From Amycolatopsis pithecellobii (GTDB lineage Bacteria > Actinomycetota > Actinomycetes > Mycobacteriales > Pseudonocardiaceae): a stretch of 64,000 nucleotides of DNA. Under the pieces are notes generated by a model that had not been told where the DNA came from, did not search any database, and saw only the letters and a program-made list of their open reading frames with translations. Made by a program: the position numbers and the translations under genes. The DNA lies in NCBI RefSeq assembly GCF_009707865.1, contig NZ_WMBA01000030.1, forward strand, positions 22,529 through 86,528. The letters are read 5' to 3'. Positions 48,622 through 57,321 of the stretch are shown one piece after another (the stretch's first letter is position 1; every line of letters begins with the position of its first letter).

Positions 48622-49557
48622 ATGAGCGACGTCCTCGTCATCGGCTCGGCCAACGCCGATCTCGTCGTGCCGGCGGACCGGCGTCCGGCCGGCGGGGAGA
48701 CCGTACTAGGCGGTGACACCACCGTGCTGCCCGGCGGGAAGGGCGCGAACACCGCGGTCGCCGCCGCGAAGCTCGGCGCGGATGTCGCGCTGCTCGGCGC
48801 CATCGGGGACGACGCGTACGGCCGCCTGCTCACCGATTCGCTGCGTGACGCGGGCGTGCGCACCGACCTTCTTCGTACCGTCGAGCGGCCGACCGGCATC
48901 GCCTACATCACCGTGACGCCGGATGGTGAGAATTCGATCCTCGTTTCGCCGGGCGCCAATTCGGTGCTCGAACCCTCAGCCGTCGAAGGGGTGTTCGGCG
49001 GGGTCGAGGTCATGGTGGTGTCGCTGGAAATTCCCCTGCCAACGGTGGAGCGAGCCGTCGCGGCGGCTGCCGAAGCGGGAGCTCGCACGTTGCTCAACCT
49101 CTCGCCGGCCGCGGAGCTTTCCGCGCGCACGCTCGCCGCGCTCGATGTGTTGCTGGTCAACGAACACGAAGCCGCGTGGCTGCTGGGTTCCGGTGTCGCC
49201 CCGGCAAAACTGCTCGACCTCGGGCCGCGGTCCGCGGTGGTCACCCTCGGCGCCCGTGGTGCGCTCGTGATCACCGAAGACGGCACGACCGGGATCCCCT
49301 CACCGAAGGTCGAGCCCGTGGACACGACCGGCGCCGGCGACGCGTTCACCGGCGCTCTTGCCGCGTCGCTCGCCGAGGGCGTCACGCTGGAGGCTGCGGC
49401 CCGCAAGGCTGTCCAGGTGGCGGCGATTTCCGTGACGCGGCAGGGTGCGCAGCCTTCTTATCCGTCCGACGCCGAACTCGAGAGAGTATGCGCCAGCCAC
49501 TTCCCCGCCACCACCTCAACGGAGGCGCTGCGCGCCGCAGATAGGTTCATACCATGA
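48622..49557 (+). CDS. PfkB-family carbohydrate kinase (ribokinase-like)
   Basis: The 311-residue sugar kinase has the N-terminal signature GGKGANTAVAAAKLG (about 38-52) and the C-terminal DTTGAGDAFTGALAAS with the catalytic Asp. It starts MSDVLVIGSANADLVV, closest in pattern to ribokinases. It overlaps ptsI by 4 bp (ATGA), so it may phosphorylate a sugar whose metabolism is linked to PTS flux. The exact sugar is not determined. Leaderless start likely. Confidence 0.88.
   Translation: MSDVLVIGSANADLVVPADRRPAGGETVLGGDTTVLPGGKGANTAVAAAKLGADVALLGAIGDDAYGRLLTDSLRDAGVRTDLLRTVERPTGIAYITVTPDGENSILVSPGANSVLEPSAVEGVFGGVEVMVVSLEIPLPTVERAVAAAAEAGARTLLNLSPAAELSARTLAALDVLLVNEHEAAWLLGSGVAPAKLLDLGPRSAVVTLGARGALVITEDGTTGIPSPKVEPVDTTGAGDAFTGALAASLAEGVTLEAAARKAVQVAAISVTRQGAQPSYPSDAELERVCASHFPATTSTEALRAADRFIP
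49519..49547 (+). promoter_or_regulatory. Promoter element B (ptsI)
   Basis: ACGGAGGCGCTGCGCGCCGC, three extra bases (AGA), then TAGGTT (49542-49547) and ATG 6 bases later. It repeats the element before the PfkB gene but lies inside the last codons of that gene. It would give ptsI its own leaderless promoter in addition to read-through. Confidence 0.6.
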
Positions 49558-51188
49558 AGTTGTCCGGAGTAGCGGTGAGCCCGGGGCGCGCGCGTGGCCC
49601 TGTCGTCCGAGTCGCCGAACCACTGGGCGAGCCCGCGAATGAGCCCGCACCCGAAGATCCACAGGCGGAGGCCGCCCGGATCGGGCCGGCGACCCAGGTC
49701 GTGGCCGCCCGGCTGGAAGCGTTGTCGGAGAACGCTTCCGGGGAAGCCGCGACGATCCTGCTGACCACGGCGGCCATGGCGGGTGACCCGGCGCTGATCA
49801 GCGAGGCGGAACGGCTCGTCGTCGCCGAGGGGCTGCCCGCCCCGCGCGCGATCTACGAATCCGCCAACGGTTTCGCCAAGACGCTCGCGTCCGCGGGCGG
49901 CTACCTGGCCGAGCGTGTGCGTGACATCGAGGACGTGCGGGACCGGGTGATCGCCGAGCTGCTCGGCGTGGAGCCGCCCGGTGTGCCCGCGCTGTCCACC
50001 CCCAGCGTGCTCGTCGCCCGCGACCTCGCCCCCGCGGATACCGCGGGACTCGACCCGGCCAAGGTGCTCGCCCTGGTCACCGAGGAGGGCGGCCCGACGA
50101 GCCACACCGCGATTTTGGCCAGGGCACTGGGAATTCCGGCGGTCGTCGCGGCACGCGGCGTGCTGTCGCTGGACGCCGGCGCGCTGCTGGTCGACGGGGA
50201 CACCGGCGTGGTCGAGGTCGCGGACGCGGACGCCCCGGTGCTCACGGCGGTTGCGAGTGGACCGGCCGAATGGGACGGTTCAGGGTCCACTTCGGACGGT
50301 CACAAGGTCAAGGTGCTGGGCAACGTCGGATCTCCGGCCGATGCTCGGGCCGCGGCCGACGCGGGCGCCGAAGGGGTCGGCTTGTTCCGCACCGAATTCT
50401 GTTACCTGGACGCGGAAGCCGAGCCGTCCGTCGCCGAACAGCGCGCCGCGTACGCCGCGGTGCTGACGCCGTTCGCCGGAAAGCCGGTCATCGTGCGCAC
50501 CCTGGACGCCGGTGCGGACAAACCGCTCGCCTTCCTCTCGCCGGAGGCCGAACCCAATCCGGCGCTCGGCGTTCGGGGCCTGCGGGTCGCGTTCGACCGG
50601 CCCGACGTGCTCGACCGCCAGCTCGCGGCGATTGCCGATGCGGCAAGCGATTCCGGTGCCGAGGTGTCGGTGATGGCACCCATGGTCGCGACCGCGGCGG
50701 AGGCCGCCTGGTTCGCCGACCGCGTGCGCGCCGCCGGGATAGCGCGCGCGGGCGTGATGATCGAAATCCCGGCCGCGGCGTTGTCCGCCAAGGAGATCCT
50801 GGACGTGGTCGACTTTGTTTCGGTCGGTACCAACGATCTCGCGCAGTACACATTCGCCGCCGACCGGCAGCTTGGCGCGGTCGCGACACTCAACGACCCG
50901 TGGCAGCCGGCACTGCTGCGGCTGCTGAAACTGATCGGCGATGCCGCGAAGGCGGCGGGCAAGCCGGCGGGCGTCTGTGGTGAGGCGGCGGCGGATCCGC
51001 TACTGGCGCGGGTACTGACCGGCCTCGGCGTGACGAGCCTGTCGATGAACGCACCCGCCGTCCGTGCCGTCGGCGCAAGCCTCGCCACGGTGACCCTCGC
51101 GGAGTGCGAAGAGATCGCGGCGCGGGTGCTGAACAGTCCCGATCCCGTCGCGGCTAGGAAAACAGCCCGCGGCGCGGATGCCGGATAG
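49554..51188 (+). CDS. ptsI: PTS phosphoenolpyruvate-protein phosphotransferase (enzyme I)
   Basis: The 544-residue enzyme I passes phosphate from PEP to HPr. The phosphorylated His lies in GGPTSHTAILARALGIP. The C-terminal PEP-binding barrel has GVGLFRTEFCYL, the active-site Cys in GVCGEAAADP, and FVSVGTNDLAQYTFA. No HPr or enzyme II gene is visible in this window. The 3' end overlaps the convergent DUF1707 gene by 35 bp. Confidence 0.95.
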   Translation: MKLSGVAVSPGRARGPVVRVAEPLGEPANEPAPEDPQAEAARIGPATQVVAARLEALSENASGEAATILLTTAAMAGDPALISEAERLVVAEGLPAPRAIYESANGFAKTLASAGGYLAERVRDIEDVRDRVIAELLGVEPPGVPALSTPSVLVARDLAPADTAGLDPAKVLALVTEEGGPTSHTAILARALGIPAVVAARGVLSLDAGALLVDGDTGVVEVADADAPVLTAVASGPAEWDGSGSTSDGHKVKVLGNVGSPADARAAADAGAEGVGLFRTEFCYLDAEAEPSVAEQRAAYAAVLTPFAGKPVIVRTLDAGADKPLAFLSPEAEPNPALGVRGLRVAFDRPDVLDRQLAAIADAASDSGAEVSVMAPMVATAAEAAWFADRVRAAGIARAGVMIEIPAAALSAKEILDVVDFVSVGTNDLAQYTFAADRQLGAVATLNDPWQPALLRLLKLIGDAAKAAGKPAGVCGEAAADPLLARVLTGLGVTSLSMNAPAVRAVGASLATVTLAECEEIAARVLNSPDPVAARKTARGADAG

Positions 51189-51759
51189 TCAGCGAACCAC
51201 CGTGGACCCGCCCGGAAAACACCAGCCGGGGGTTCCCGACGCGCCCGTCGGTGCCGGTTTTGTCCTCGAGTGAGCCGTACTTGATCTCGGTGATCGCGTT
51301 GAGGTCGATCGAAGCGCCCTCGGGAATGATCACCTCGATCGACCCCCACTTGCAGTCGAGGTCGATCTGCACGGTCGGGCTCGTCACCTGGGCTTCGCTG
51401 AAATCGAGCTTCGTGGAGCCGTACTTGTTCTGCACCGCGATCTCGGGCGGCACGAGCCACTGCCCGTTGCGCACCAGCGAGGAGTACTTCGCGGACAACA
51501 CGAGACGCTGATCCGAGCTCACCATCGGCGGCGGCGCCCCCACTGCCCGGTTGACCAGACCCGGAATGTCCACCAGCACTGCGTTCAGCTCGCCACGGGT
51601 GCGGGCGGCGAGCGCGGTGTCGGTGCGCTGGGTGAACTCGTCGAGATCGAGCATGCCCCGGCCGATGGCCTTCTGCAGGACCGTGACGACGTGCTCGCGC
51701 TCCTCATCGGAAACCCGGAGATTGCGCGGGTCGGTAGTCGTCTCGGTGTCTTCGCCCAT
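51154..51759 (-). CDS. DUF1707 domain protein
   Basis: The 201-residue protein has the N-terminal DUF1707 domain (about 10-58: LRVSDEEREHVVTVLQKAIG, RGMLDLDEFTQRTDTALAAR). A C-terminal beta-rich half (about 80-200) has the repeated pattern NKYGSTKLDF / CKWGSIEVII / KYGSLEDK, like the cell-wall-active antibiotics response (LiaF) fold. No membrane segment is seen. TACGCT lies 7 bases before ATG 51759 (leaderless likely). It precedes the MacS-type two-component genes. Confidence 0.85.
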   Translation of the reverse strand: MGEDTETTTDPRNLRVSDEEREHVVTVLQKAIGRGMLDLDEFTQRTDTALAARTRGELNAVLVDIPGLVNRAVGAPPPMVSSDQRLVLSAKYSSLVRNGQWLVPPEIAVQNKYGSTKLDFSEAQVTSPTVQIDLDCKWGSIEVIIPEGASIDLNAITEIKYGSLEDKTGTDGRVGNPRLVFSGRVHGGSLTIRHPRRGLFS

Positions 51760-51812
51760 GCGCACCAGCGTAGGAGCGCGAGGTCCGGGGCGAATCCGGG
51801 AAAAACCCGGAG

Positions 51813-52457
51813 TTACTCCTTGTCCAGCCCGTGCTCGATGGCGTACCGGGCGAGCTCGACCCGGTTGTGCAGCTGGAGTTTGCGCAGCGTCGACTGCACG
51901 TGGTTCTCCACCGTCCGGTGCGAGAGCACGAGCCGCTCGGCGATCTGCCGCGCGGTGAGTCCTTTCGCGACGAAGCGGAGCACGTCGGTCTCGCGCTCGG
52001 TCAGCCGTGGCGGCGGCGCCCCGCCATCGGGCGCGTCGGCCATCCGCCGGTACTCGCCGAGTACGAGACCCGCCAGGCCCGGGGTGAACACCGGATCGCC
52101 CTGCGCGGTCCGTTCGACGGCGTCGACGAGCTCCTTCGCCGACGCCGATTTCACCAGGTAGCCCGACGCGCCAGCCTTCACGGCCTCCAGGACGTCGCTG
52201 TGTTCCCCGCTCGCGGACAGCACCAGCACACGCGTATCGGGCAGCGCCATGGTGATCTCGCGGGTCGCATCGACTCCCGAGGTCGTGCCCAGATTGATGT
52301 CCATCAGCACGACGTCGGGCCGCACGGCGGTCGCGATGCGCACCGCCGCCGCCCCGTCCGGCGCCGTCGCCCGCACCTCGAACCCGTGCTCCGTCAGATC
52401 ACGGGCGACCCCGTCGCGCCAGATCGGGTGATCATCCACGACCATCACCGAGATCAT
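51813..52457 (-). CDS. LuxR/NarL-family response regulator
   Basis: The 214-residue regulator has a receiver domain with MVVDDHP and phospho-acceptor Asp in VVLMDINLG (about residue 53), Lys in YLVKSAS. A C-terminal LuxR HTH contains LTERETDVLRFVAKGLTARQ and HRTVENHVQSTLRKL. The ATG overlaps the stop of its partner kinase (ATGA), so the two are a pair. Related MacRS systems act in envelope or antibiotic responses; the target here is unknown. Confidence 0.93.
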   Translation of the reverse strand: MISVMVVDDHPIWRDGVARDLTEHGFEVRATAPDGAAAVRIATAVRPDVVLMDINLGTTSGVDATREITMALPDTRVLVLSASGEHSDVLEAVKAGASGYLVKSASAKELVDAVERTAQGDPVFTPGLAGLVLGEYRRMADAPDGGAPPPRLTERETDVLRFVAKGLTARQIAERLVLSHRTVENHVQSTLRKLQLHNRVELARYAIEHGLDKE

Positions 52458-53599
52458 CGTTTCGTCCACGCCTTCGGCACCCGAACCTCCCATTCGGTCC
52501 CGCGATCCGGAGCGGTCTCCAGTGCGATCGTCCCACCCAGCTCGCGCACCCGTCCCCGCATGGACCGTGCGACACCGAGATGCCCGTCGGCCTCGGCGGT
52601 TTCGAGCCTGCCCTCGGGGATGCCGGGACCGTCGTCCCGGACCGTGATCACGACCTCCGTCGCGAGGTCTTCCAGCAACACCCAGACCTTCGCCCCCGGC
52701 GCGTGTTTGTCCACATTGGACAATGATTCCCGCACGACGGCGACCAGTTCGGCCGTCGTGGCGGCCGGCAGCAGCACATCGCCCGCCGGTGTCGCGATCT
52801 GCACCCGCGACGAGCCCAGCAGTTGCAGCGCGCCCCGGAGGTCGCTCTCCCCGGTGTGCGTCGCGGTCGGTTCGGTGGTCACTAGCGCGCGCAGCGCGAT
52901 CTCCTGCTCACCCGCCAGTTCCGCGAGCTCCGCCGCCTCGCCGCCGACCTCCGCGCCACGGCGGCGAACCCGGGCGAGCACCTGCAACACGCTGTCGTGG
53001 ATCGACCGCGCGAGCCGCTCGCGCTCGGCGGTGGCGACCTCCTTGCGCCACGCCTCGGCCAGTGCCGCGGCCGACTTGCGCGCGGTCGTCGCGCTCATCC
53101 CGATCAGCAACCCCGTCGCGACCAGCAGCACCGCGTCCCGCGCGACATCGAGGGTGAACGCCTGCCGTGCCAGCGCCGTCGAGAGGCCGACGACCAGACC
53201 GGCCGCCATCCCGCCATAGCCACCGAAGCGAGTGCCCGCGGCGACCGGGACACCCGCGACCCACACCGTCGTGATCAGCGGGTCCACCCCGGCGAGCTGC
53301 CTGGGGCTCAGGATCAGCGGCGACGTCAGCATCAGCGCGCACACGACGACGACGTCGGCCACCACGAACCACCGCCACCGCCAGCGCAGGGCCTCCCGCG
53401 AGTAGACGAGCGTGGTCAGCACGGTCCACGCGGCCATCGCGCCCAGCACGATCCAGGCCAGCGCCGGACGCCGGTAGTCCGCCTCGTGCACGACAACCGC
53501 GCCGAGGGCGAACAACCAGGTCAGCACCCGCAGCGCGATCCCGCCCCACCACAGCGGGGTGGCCGGCTCGACCGCGGTCGGCCCGAACCGCTTGCTCAT
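52454..53599 (-). CDS. MacS-family sensor histidine kinase (DUF5931)
   Basis: The 381-residue protein has an N-terminal membrane region of about five or six segments (20-170, the DUF5931 sensor). A dimerisation segment ERERLARSIHDSVLQVLARV holds the phospho-acceptor His, and an HATPase domain has VRESLSNVDKHA and VRDDGPGIPEG. It overlaps the response regulator by 4 bp and the AI-2E-type gene by 4 bp, so the three are one operon. Confidence 0.92.
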   Translation of the reverse strand: MSKRFGPTAVEPATPLWWGGIALRVLTWLFALGAVVVHEADYRRPALAWIVLGAMAAWTVLTTLVYSREALRWRWRWFVVADVVVVCALMLTSPLILSPRQLAGVDPLITTVWVAGVPVAAGTRFGGYGGMAAGLVVGLSTALARQAFTLDVARDAVLLVATGLLIGMSATTARKSAAALAEAWRKEVATAERERLARSIHDSVLQVLARVRRRGAEVGGEAAELAELAGEQEIALRALVTTEPTATHTGESDLRGALQLLGSSRVQIATPAGDVLLPAATTAELVAVVRESLSNVDKHAPGAKVWVLLEDLATEVVITVRDDGPGIPEGRLETAEADGHLGVARSMRGRVRELGGTIALETAPDRGTEWEVRVPKAWTKR

Positions 53600-54756
53600 G
53601 TCGCTTCGGCCGGGTCTCCGTCGGGCGCGGCCGCTTCCTGGTCGTGCAGCACGTCCACCGCCTCGGGATGTGGGTCTGTCTCGTGCAGCAGCGACCGGAT
53701 GCCCGCGTTGAGTACGGCCAGCAGCGGCACGGCGAGCAGCGCGCCCGCGATCCCCGCGAGCACGAGACCCGCCGAGATCGCAAGCACCACGGCCAGCGGG
53801 TGCAGCTTCACCGCGCGGCCCAATAGCAGCGGCTGCAGGATGTGGCTTTCCAGCTGCATCACCAGGATCACGATGCCCAGCACGATCAGCGCGGTGACGA
53901 ACCCGTTGGTCACCAGCGCGACCAGCACGGCAACCGCGCCGGCCACGACCGACCCGATGATCGGCACGAACGCGGCCAGGAACACCAGTGTCGCCAGCGG
54001 AACGACCAGTGGGACCTGCACGATCCACAGCCCGACGCCGATGCCGACCGCGTCCACGACGGCGACCGCGGCGGTCGCCCGCACGTAGGCGACCAGCGAG
54101 GCGAACCCGCGGCGGCCCGCCACGTCCACCCGGTTACGCACGTGTGGCGGGACGCCCTTCATGAGGAAGCCCCAGATCTGCTCACCTCCGGCAAGAAAGA
54201 AGATCGTCACGAACAACGTCAGCACGAACCCGGTGAGGATCACGCCCACCGTGCCCGCGGTGGTCAGCGCGCCGGTCGTGATCGCGGCCTGGTTGCTCTG
54301 CAGGAGGTTGATCGCGTTGTCGATGAACTGCTGGATCTGCTCCTGGCGCAGGTGCAGGTCGTTCACCAGCCAGTCGCGGACCTGATTGAGGCTGTTGTTC
54401 AACTGCTGCTGCAACTGGGGCAGGCCATCGGTGAACTGGATGATCACGAAGGTCAGCAGCCCGCCGAGCACTGCGAGCCCGGCGACCAGCACGATCGCCG
54501 TCGCCAGCCCGCGCGGTACCCGCATGTCGACGAGATTCCCGACGGCCGGTGCCATCAGTGCGGACAGCAGCAGGGCGATCGAGACCGGGACGACGACCTC
54601 GGCCAGCTTGCTCAGGAGCTGGAAGGTCACGTACAACGCGGCGACGACCAGCAGGAACCGCCAGGCGAACGCGGCGGCGACCCGCAGTCCGGTCGGCACC
54701 GCACTCGAGATGCGAGCCGACTCGCGACGGAATCGGGAGGGGTGGGGAGCGGTCAC
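53596..54756 (-). CDS. AI-2E family transporter
   Basis: The 386-residue polytopic protein is of the TqsA/YdiK (AI-2E exporter) family, with about eight membrane segments. A long soluble helix region (about 115-165, QLQQQLNNSLNQVRDWLVND) follows the third, and the late motif SHILQPLLLGRAVKLHPLAV is characteristic. Many members are not AI-2 exporters but ion or small-molecule transporters. TAGGGT lies 6 bases before the GTG start (leaderless). It leads the operon with macS and its regulator. Confidence 0.88.
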   Translation of the reverse strand: MTAPHPSRFRRESARISSAVPTGLRVAAAFAWRFLLVVAALYVTFQLLSKLAEVVVPVSIALLLSALMAPAVGNLVDMRVPRGLATAIVLVAGLAVLGGLLTFVIIQFTDGLPQLQQQLNNSLNQVRDWLVNDLHLRQEQIQQFIDNAINLLQSNQAAITTGALTTAGTVGVILTGFVLTLFVTIFFLAGGEQIWGFLMKGVPPHVRNRVDVAGRRGFASLVAYVRATAAVAVVDAVGIGVGLWIVQVPLVVPLATLVFLAAFVPIIGSVVAGAVAVLVALVTNGFVTALIVLGIVILVMQLESHILQPLLLGRAVKLHPLAVVLAISAGLVLAGIAGALLAVPLLAVLNAGIRSLLHETDPHPEAVDVLHDQEAAAPDGDPAEAT

Positions 54757-55227
54757 GGGCTCACCCTAGCCACTCCGGCGTTTCCGGCGTCTGTATCGCA
54801 CGATCAGGGCAAATTTCCGTGTCCAATATGCGGCCTGCCCGGTGAGTCTGGGAATCTTCCACAGACCGAAAGATCAACACGTCACGAGGAGCAAGAGCGC
54901 GACATGACGCGACCGATGCTCGGCAGACGTTGCCGGAGGGTGCCCTGACCGCGCCCAGTCGTCCCGCCAACTGATTCTTTTTCACTTCGACTTCCGTTTC
55001 GGCGTGCTCGCGAACAATTCGCGGACGCCATTTTGGCATGCCATTTTTCGCTCGTGATCATTCCTCCGATCAGGTGGTACACGATCAGGTAGGCCAGGTG
55101 GAAAAAGGATTGCGAGGATGTTTAACGTTCTTGGCGAGGGAGCACCGATTCCCTCACGGAACTGCCACAAAGTGAATTCGAGAACCTGTGCGAATTCGTG
55201 GCCGGTGTAGCTATTCGAGGAGAACTC
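54757..55227. other. Intergenic region, lower GC, possible regulator remnant
   Basis: The 471-bp region separates the AI-2E operon from the secreted-protein cluster. About 54970-55200 is visibly less GC-rich than its surroundings. On the minus strand a short stretch (HERKMACQNGVRELFAST) looks like the start of an EspR/XRE-type HTH regulator but no intact gene follows. Otherwise it should contain the promoter of the first secreted protein. Confidence 0.4.
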
Positions 55228-55674
55228 GTGAAGTTCAGCAAGGCCCGCAAGGTGGTCGTCACCGCGGTGGCGGCAGCGGCCGGGGTGCTGGCGATGGGAG
55301 CCGTTGGCACTCCCGCGCTGGCAGCAACGAGCCCCGTCCACCACGAAGCGGCCCACACCGTTCAGTACGACCCGCGGTGTGGATGCCAGCCGACACCCGC
55401 CCCCGATAAACCCGCACCGGCGCCGGCGAAGCCCGCGCCTGCGAAGCCCACGAAGCCGGCGAAGCCCGCACCATCGCCGGCTCCGAGTAAGCCGAGCACG
55501 GGCAGCGTGACCTGTCCCGCCGTCGTTCCCCAGAACCCGACGGGTGCCGACTACGTCAACGCCTGGAACCTCTCCGGCACCTGCCTCGGTGCCGGCGCGG
55601 CAGGTCTGGTCAGTTCGGCTTGGGCGGGCGCGATCCCGTCCATCATCCAGGGCGCGTCCGGCGCCCTCGGCTGA
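55228..55674 (+). CDS. Small secreted protein with Pro/Lys linker
   Basis: The 148-residue protein has a signal peptide (cleavage after about residue 33, VGTPALAA), then DPRCGCQPTPAP and a Pro/Ala/Lys-rich linker (about 53-90). Its C-terminal module of about 50 residues contains NPTGADYVNAWNLSGTC, GAGAAGLVSSAWAGAIPSI and IQGASGALG. The module is shared with the next gene. Four cysteines are present in the mature form. The linker suggests cell-wall association. AGGAG precedes the GTG. The family is not recognised. Confidence 0.8.
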   Translation: MKFSKARKVVVTAVAAAAGVLAMGAVGTPALAATSPVHHEAAHTVQYDPRCGCQPTPAPDKPAPAPAKPAPAKPTKPAKPAPSPAPSKPSTGSVTCPAVVPQNPTGADYVNAWNLSGTCLGAGAAGLVSSAWAGAIPSIIQGASGALG

Positions 55675-55722
55675 GTCCTCTCCAACCACCACCAAGAAAA
55701 TCCAACGAAGGGAAGTAGTTCC

Positions 55723-55980
55723 ATGCGCAAGACCCTCACCCGCACCGTTGCCGTCCTCGCCCTCTCGGCCGGCACGCTGGGCATCGCCGGTGGCGTCGCC
55801 TCGGCTGACGAGCTGACCGCTCCGGTGGTCGTGCCGTCGCACCCGACCGGTGCGGACTACGTGAACGCCTGGAACCAGTCCGGTGCGCTGCTGGGCGCCG
55901 GTGCCGCCGGCCTGATCAGCTCGGCCTGGGCGGGCGCGATCCCGTCGATCATCCAGGGTGCGGCCGGCTCGCTGGGCTGA
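55723..55980 (+). CDS. Small secreted protein, paralogue of the preceding gene
   Basis: The 85-residue protein has a signal peptide (1-28, ending GGVASADE) and a mature part of about 57 residues. That part is almost entirely the same module: HPTGADYVNAWNQSG, LLGAGAAGLISSAWAGAIPS, IIQGAAGSLG. It lacks the linker and cysteines of the larger paralogue. The ATG follows AAGGGAAG, 48 bp after the first gene, and a strong terminator follows, so the pair is one operon. Confidence 0.85.
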   Translation: MRKTLTRTVAVLALSAGTLGIAGGVASADELTAPVVVPSHPTGADYVNAWNQSGALLGAGAAGLISSAWAGAIPSIIQGAAGSLG

Positions 55981-55996
55981 ATCCTCGCCAACTGAC

Positions 55997-56038
55997 AAAG
56001 GCCCGCCCGGGGCAAGATCGCCTGGGCGGGCCTTTTTC
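55997..56038 (+). terminator. Intrinsic terminator of the small-secreted-protein pair
   Basis: AAAGGCCCGCCC pairs with GGGCGGGCCTTT, with a further inner GGC/GCC pairing, then TTTTTC. It lies 16 bp past the stop. Confidence 0.93.
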
Positions 56039-56211
56039 ATTGGAGTTCTTCACACGATCGTGCGATCAAGTCGTGTCCAACGTGCGGAGGTAACCCGGTT
56101 TTTGGTTACCTCGTCCAGGCAAGCCCGGTCCCTATTCGACGTGAAAACCATTCGAATTGGTTTCTGTCGCGTTCGATCAAGGCGACAACGCACATCCTCG
56201 GCAGGAGAACG

Positions 56212-57153
56212 GTGAAGCAGCAGAACACGTCCGCGCAGCGGGGTCCGGCACGTGCCGGCCGCTGGCTCGCGCGTGCTCTGCTCGTGGTCGGCGGCGCCGT
56301 CGCCGGTACCGCCGCCGCGTGGGCAATCGGCACAGCCAGCGCCTCCGCCGAGACCGCCCCGCCCACGGCCACGAGCGTCCAGCAGGGCGACGAGGCCACC
56401 CCGGTCACCGACGCCGTGCTCGGCGCGACTGACGACGTCCTGCTCGGCACCGCGCAGCTCGCGGGTGACACGGCAGGCGCAGCCGTCCGCGCCGGAACCC
56501 AGTCGCCGGATGGCATCGCCCGCAGCCAGGAAGCCGCGAACGACGTGACGGACGCGGTGCACGACTTCACCCAGCACGTGGTGACCAAGCCGGCCGAGCG
56601 CCTGCTGGGCTCCGCGGAGCAGATCACTCGCAAGCCGCAGAACGCGCCGCGGGTGATCAGCCAGGCACTGACCACGCCGCCCGACCTATGGAGCTTCTTG
56701 CACCCCAGCGGTTCCGGCCTGGTGCACCTGCCCGCGCTGCCCGCCCTGCCCGGCACCCACGCCATCGGCCAGCACACCTCGGCCGGGTCACCGGTCGTGC
56801 TCCCGCAGGCGGCTCCGCAGCTCGCGGACGCGATGGGCCCGATCGCCACCGTGCTGCCGCAGGCACACTGGGCGGCCACGCATTTCGATTCCGGGGACGA
56901 CGCCGGCCTGCGCCACCACGGCGACCAGACCGACCGGTTCCCGTTCGCCCCGGTGCGCGGCCCGCTGGCCCCGTCCGGAGTTCCCTTAACCCCCGGCGGT
57001 TCCATCGCCGGCGGTCATGTCGACGGTCCGTTGCTCGGCGTCCCCGCCGGCGCGGTCTCGTTCGTCAACGCGTACGGCGAACGCGCCGTGCGCTTCGGCA
57101 TCCGGCACACGCCGGTCGAGCCGGGCTCGCAGCCCGGCGTCACGCCTGACTGA
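56212..57153 (+). CDS. Exported Ala/Pro-rich protein of unknown function
   Basis: The 313-residue protein begins with a basic N-region and a long hydrophobic stretch (about 18-46, ending TASASAE), a signal peptide or anchor. The mature part is Ala/Thr/Gln-rich with a helical segment (DAVLGATDDVLLGTAQLAGD), then a Pro/His-rich region. No known domain is recognised. AGGAGA lies 6 bases before the GTG. It lies between the small secreted genes and the large repeat protein, in the same direction. Confidence 0.7.
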   Translation: MKQQNTSAQRGPARAGRWLARALLVVGGAVAGTAAAWAIGTASASAETAPPTATSVQQGDEATPVTDAVLGATDDVLLGTAQLAGDTAGAAVRAGTQSPDGIARSQEAANDVTDAVHDFTQHVVTKPAERLLGSAEQITRKPQNAPRVISQALTTPPDLWSFLHPSGSGLVHLPALPALPGTHAIGQHTSAGSPVVLPQAAPQLADAMGPIATVLPQAHWAATHFDSGDDAGLRHHGDQTDRFPFAPVRGPLAPSGVPLTPGGSIAGGHVDGPLLGVPAGAVSFVNAYGERAVRFGIRHTPVEPGSQPGVTPD

Positions 57154-57321
57154 TTCACGCGCGGGGTAGCTGAACGCGCACTGTCGCCGTGCCTCCTTTT
57201 GCCCGGCCGCGCGTTCCCTGCACCCCGCTTGTCACCGCGAACTCCTGTTCGCGACCCCGGGTGAACTCTCACCCATTTCACAAGCCCCGCAAGGGAACCC
57301 AAGGAAAAGGAGAAATTCTCT

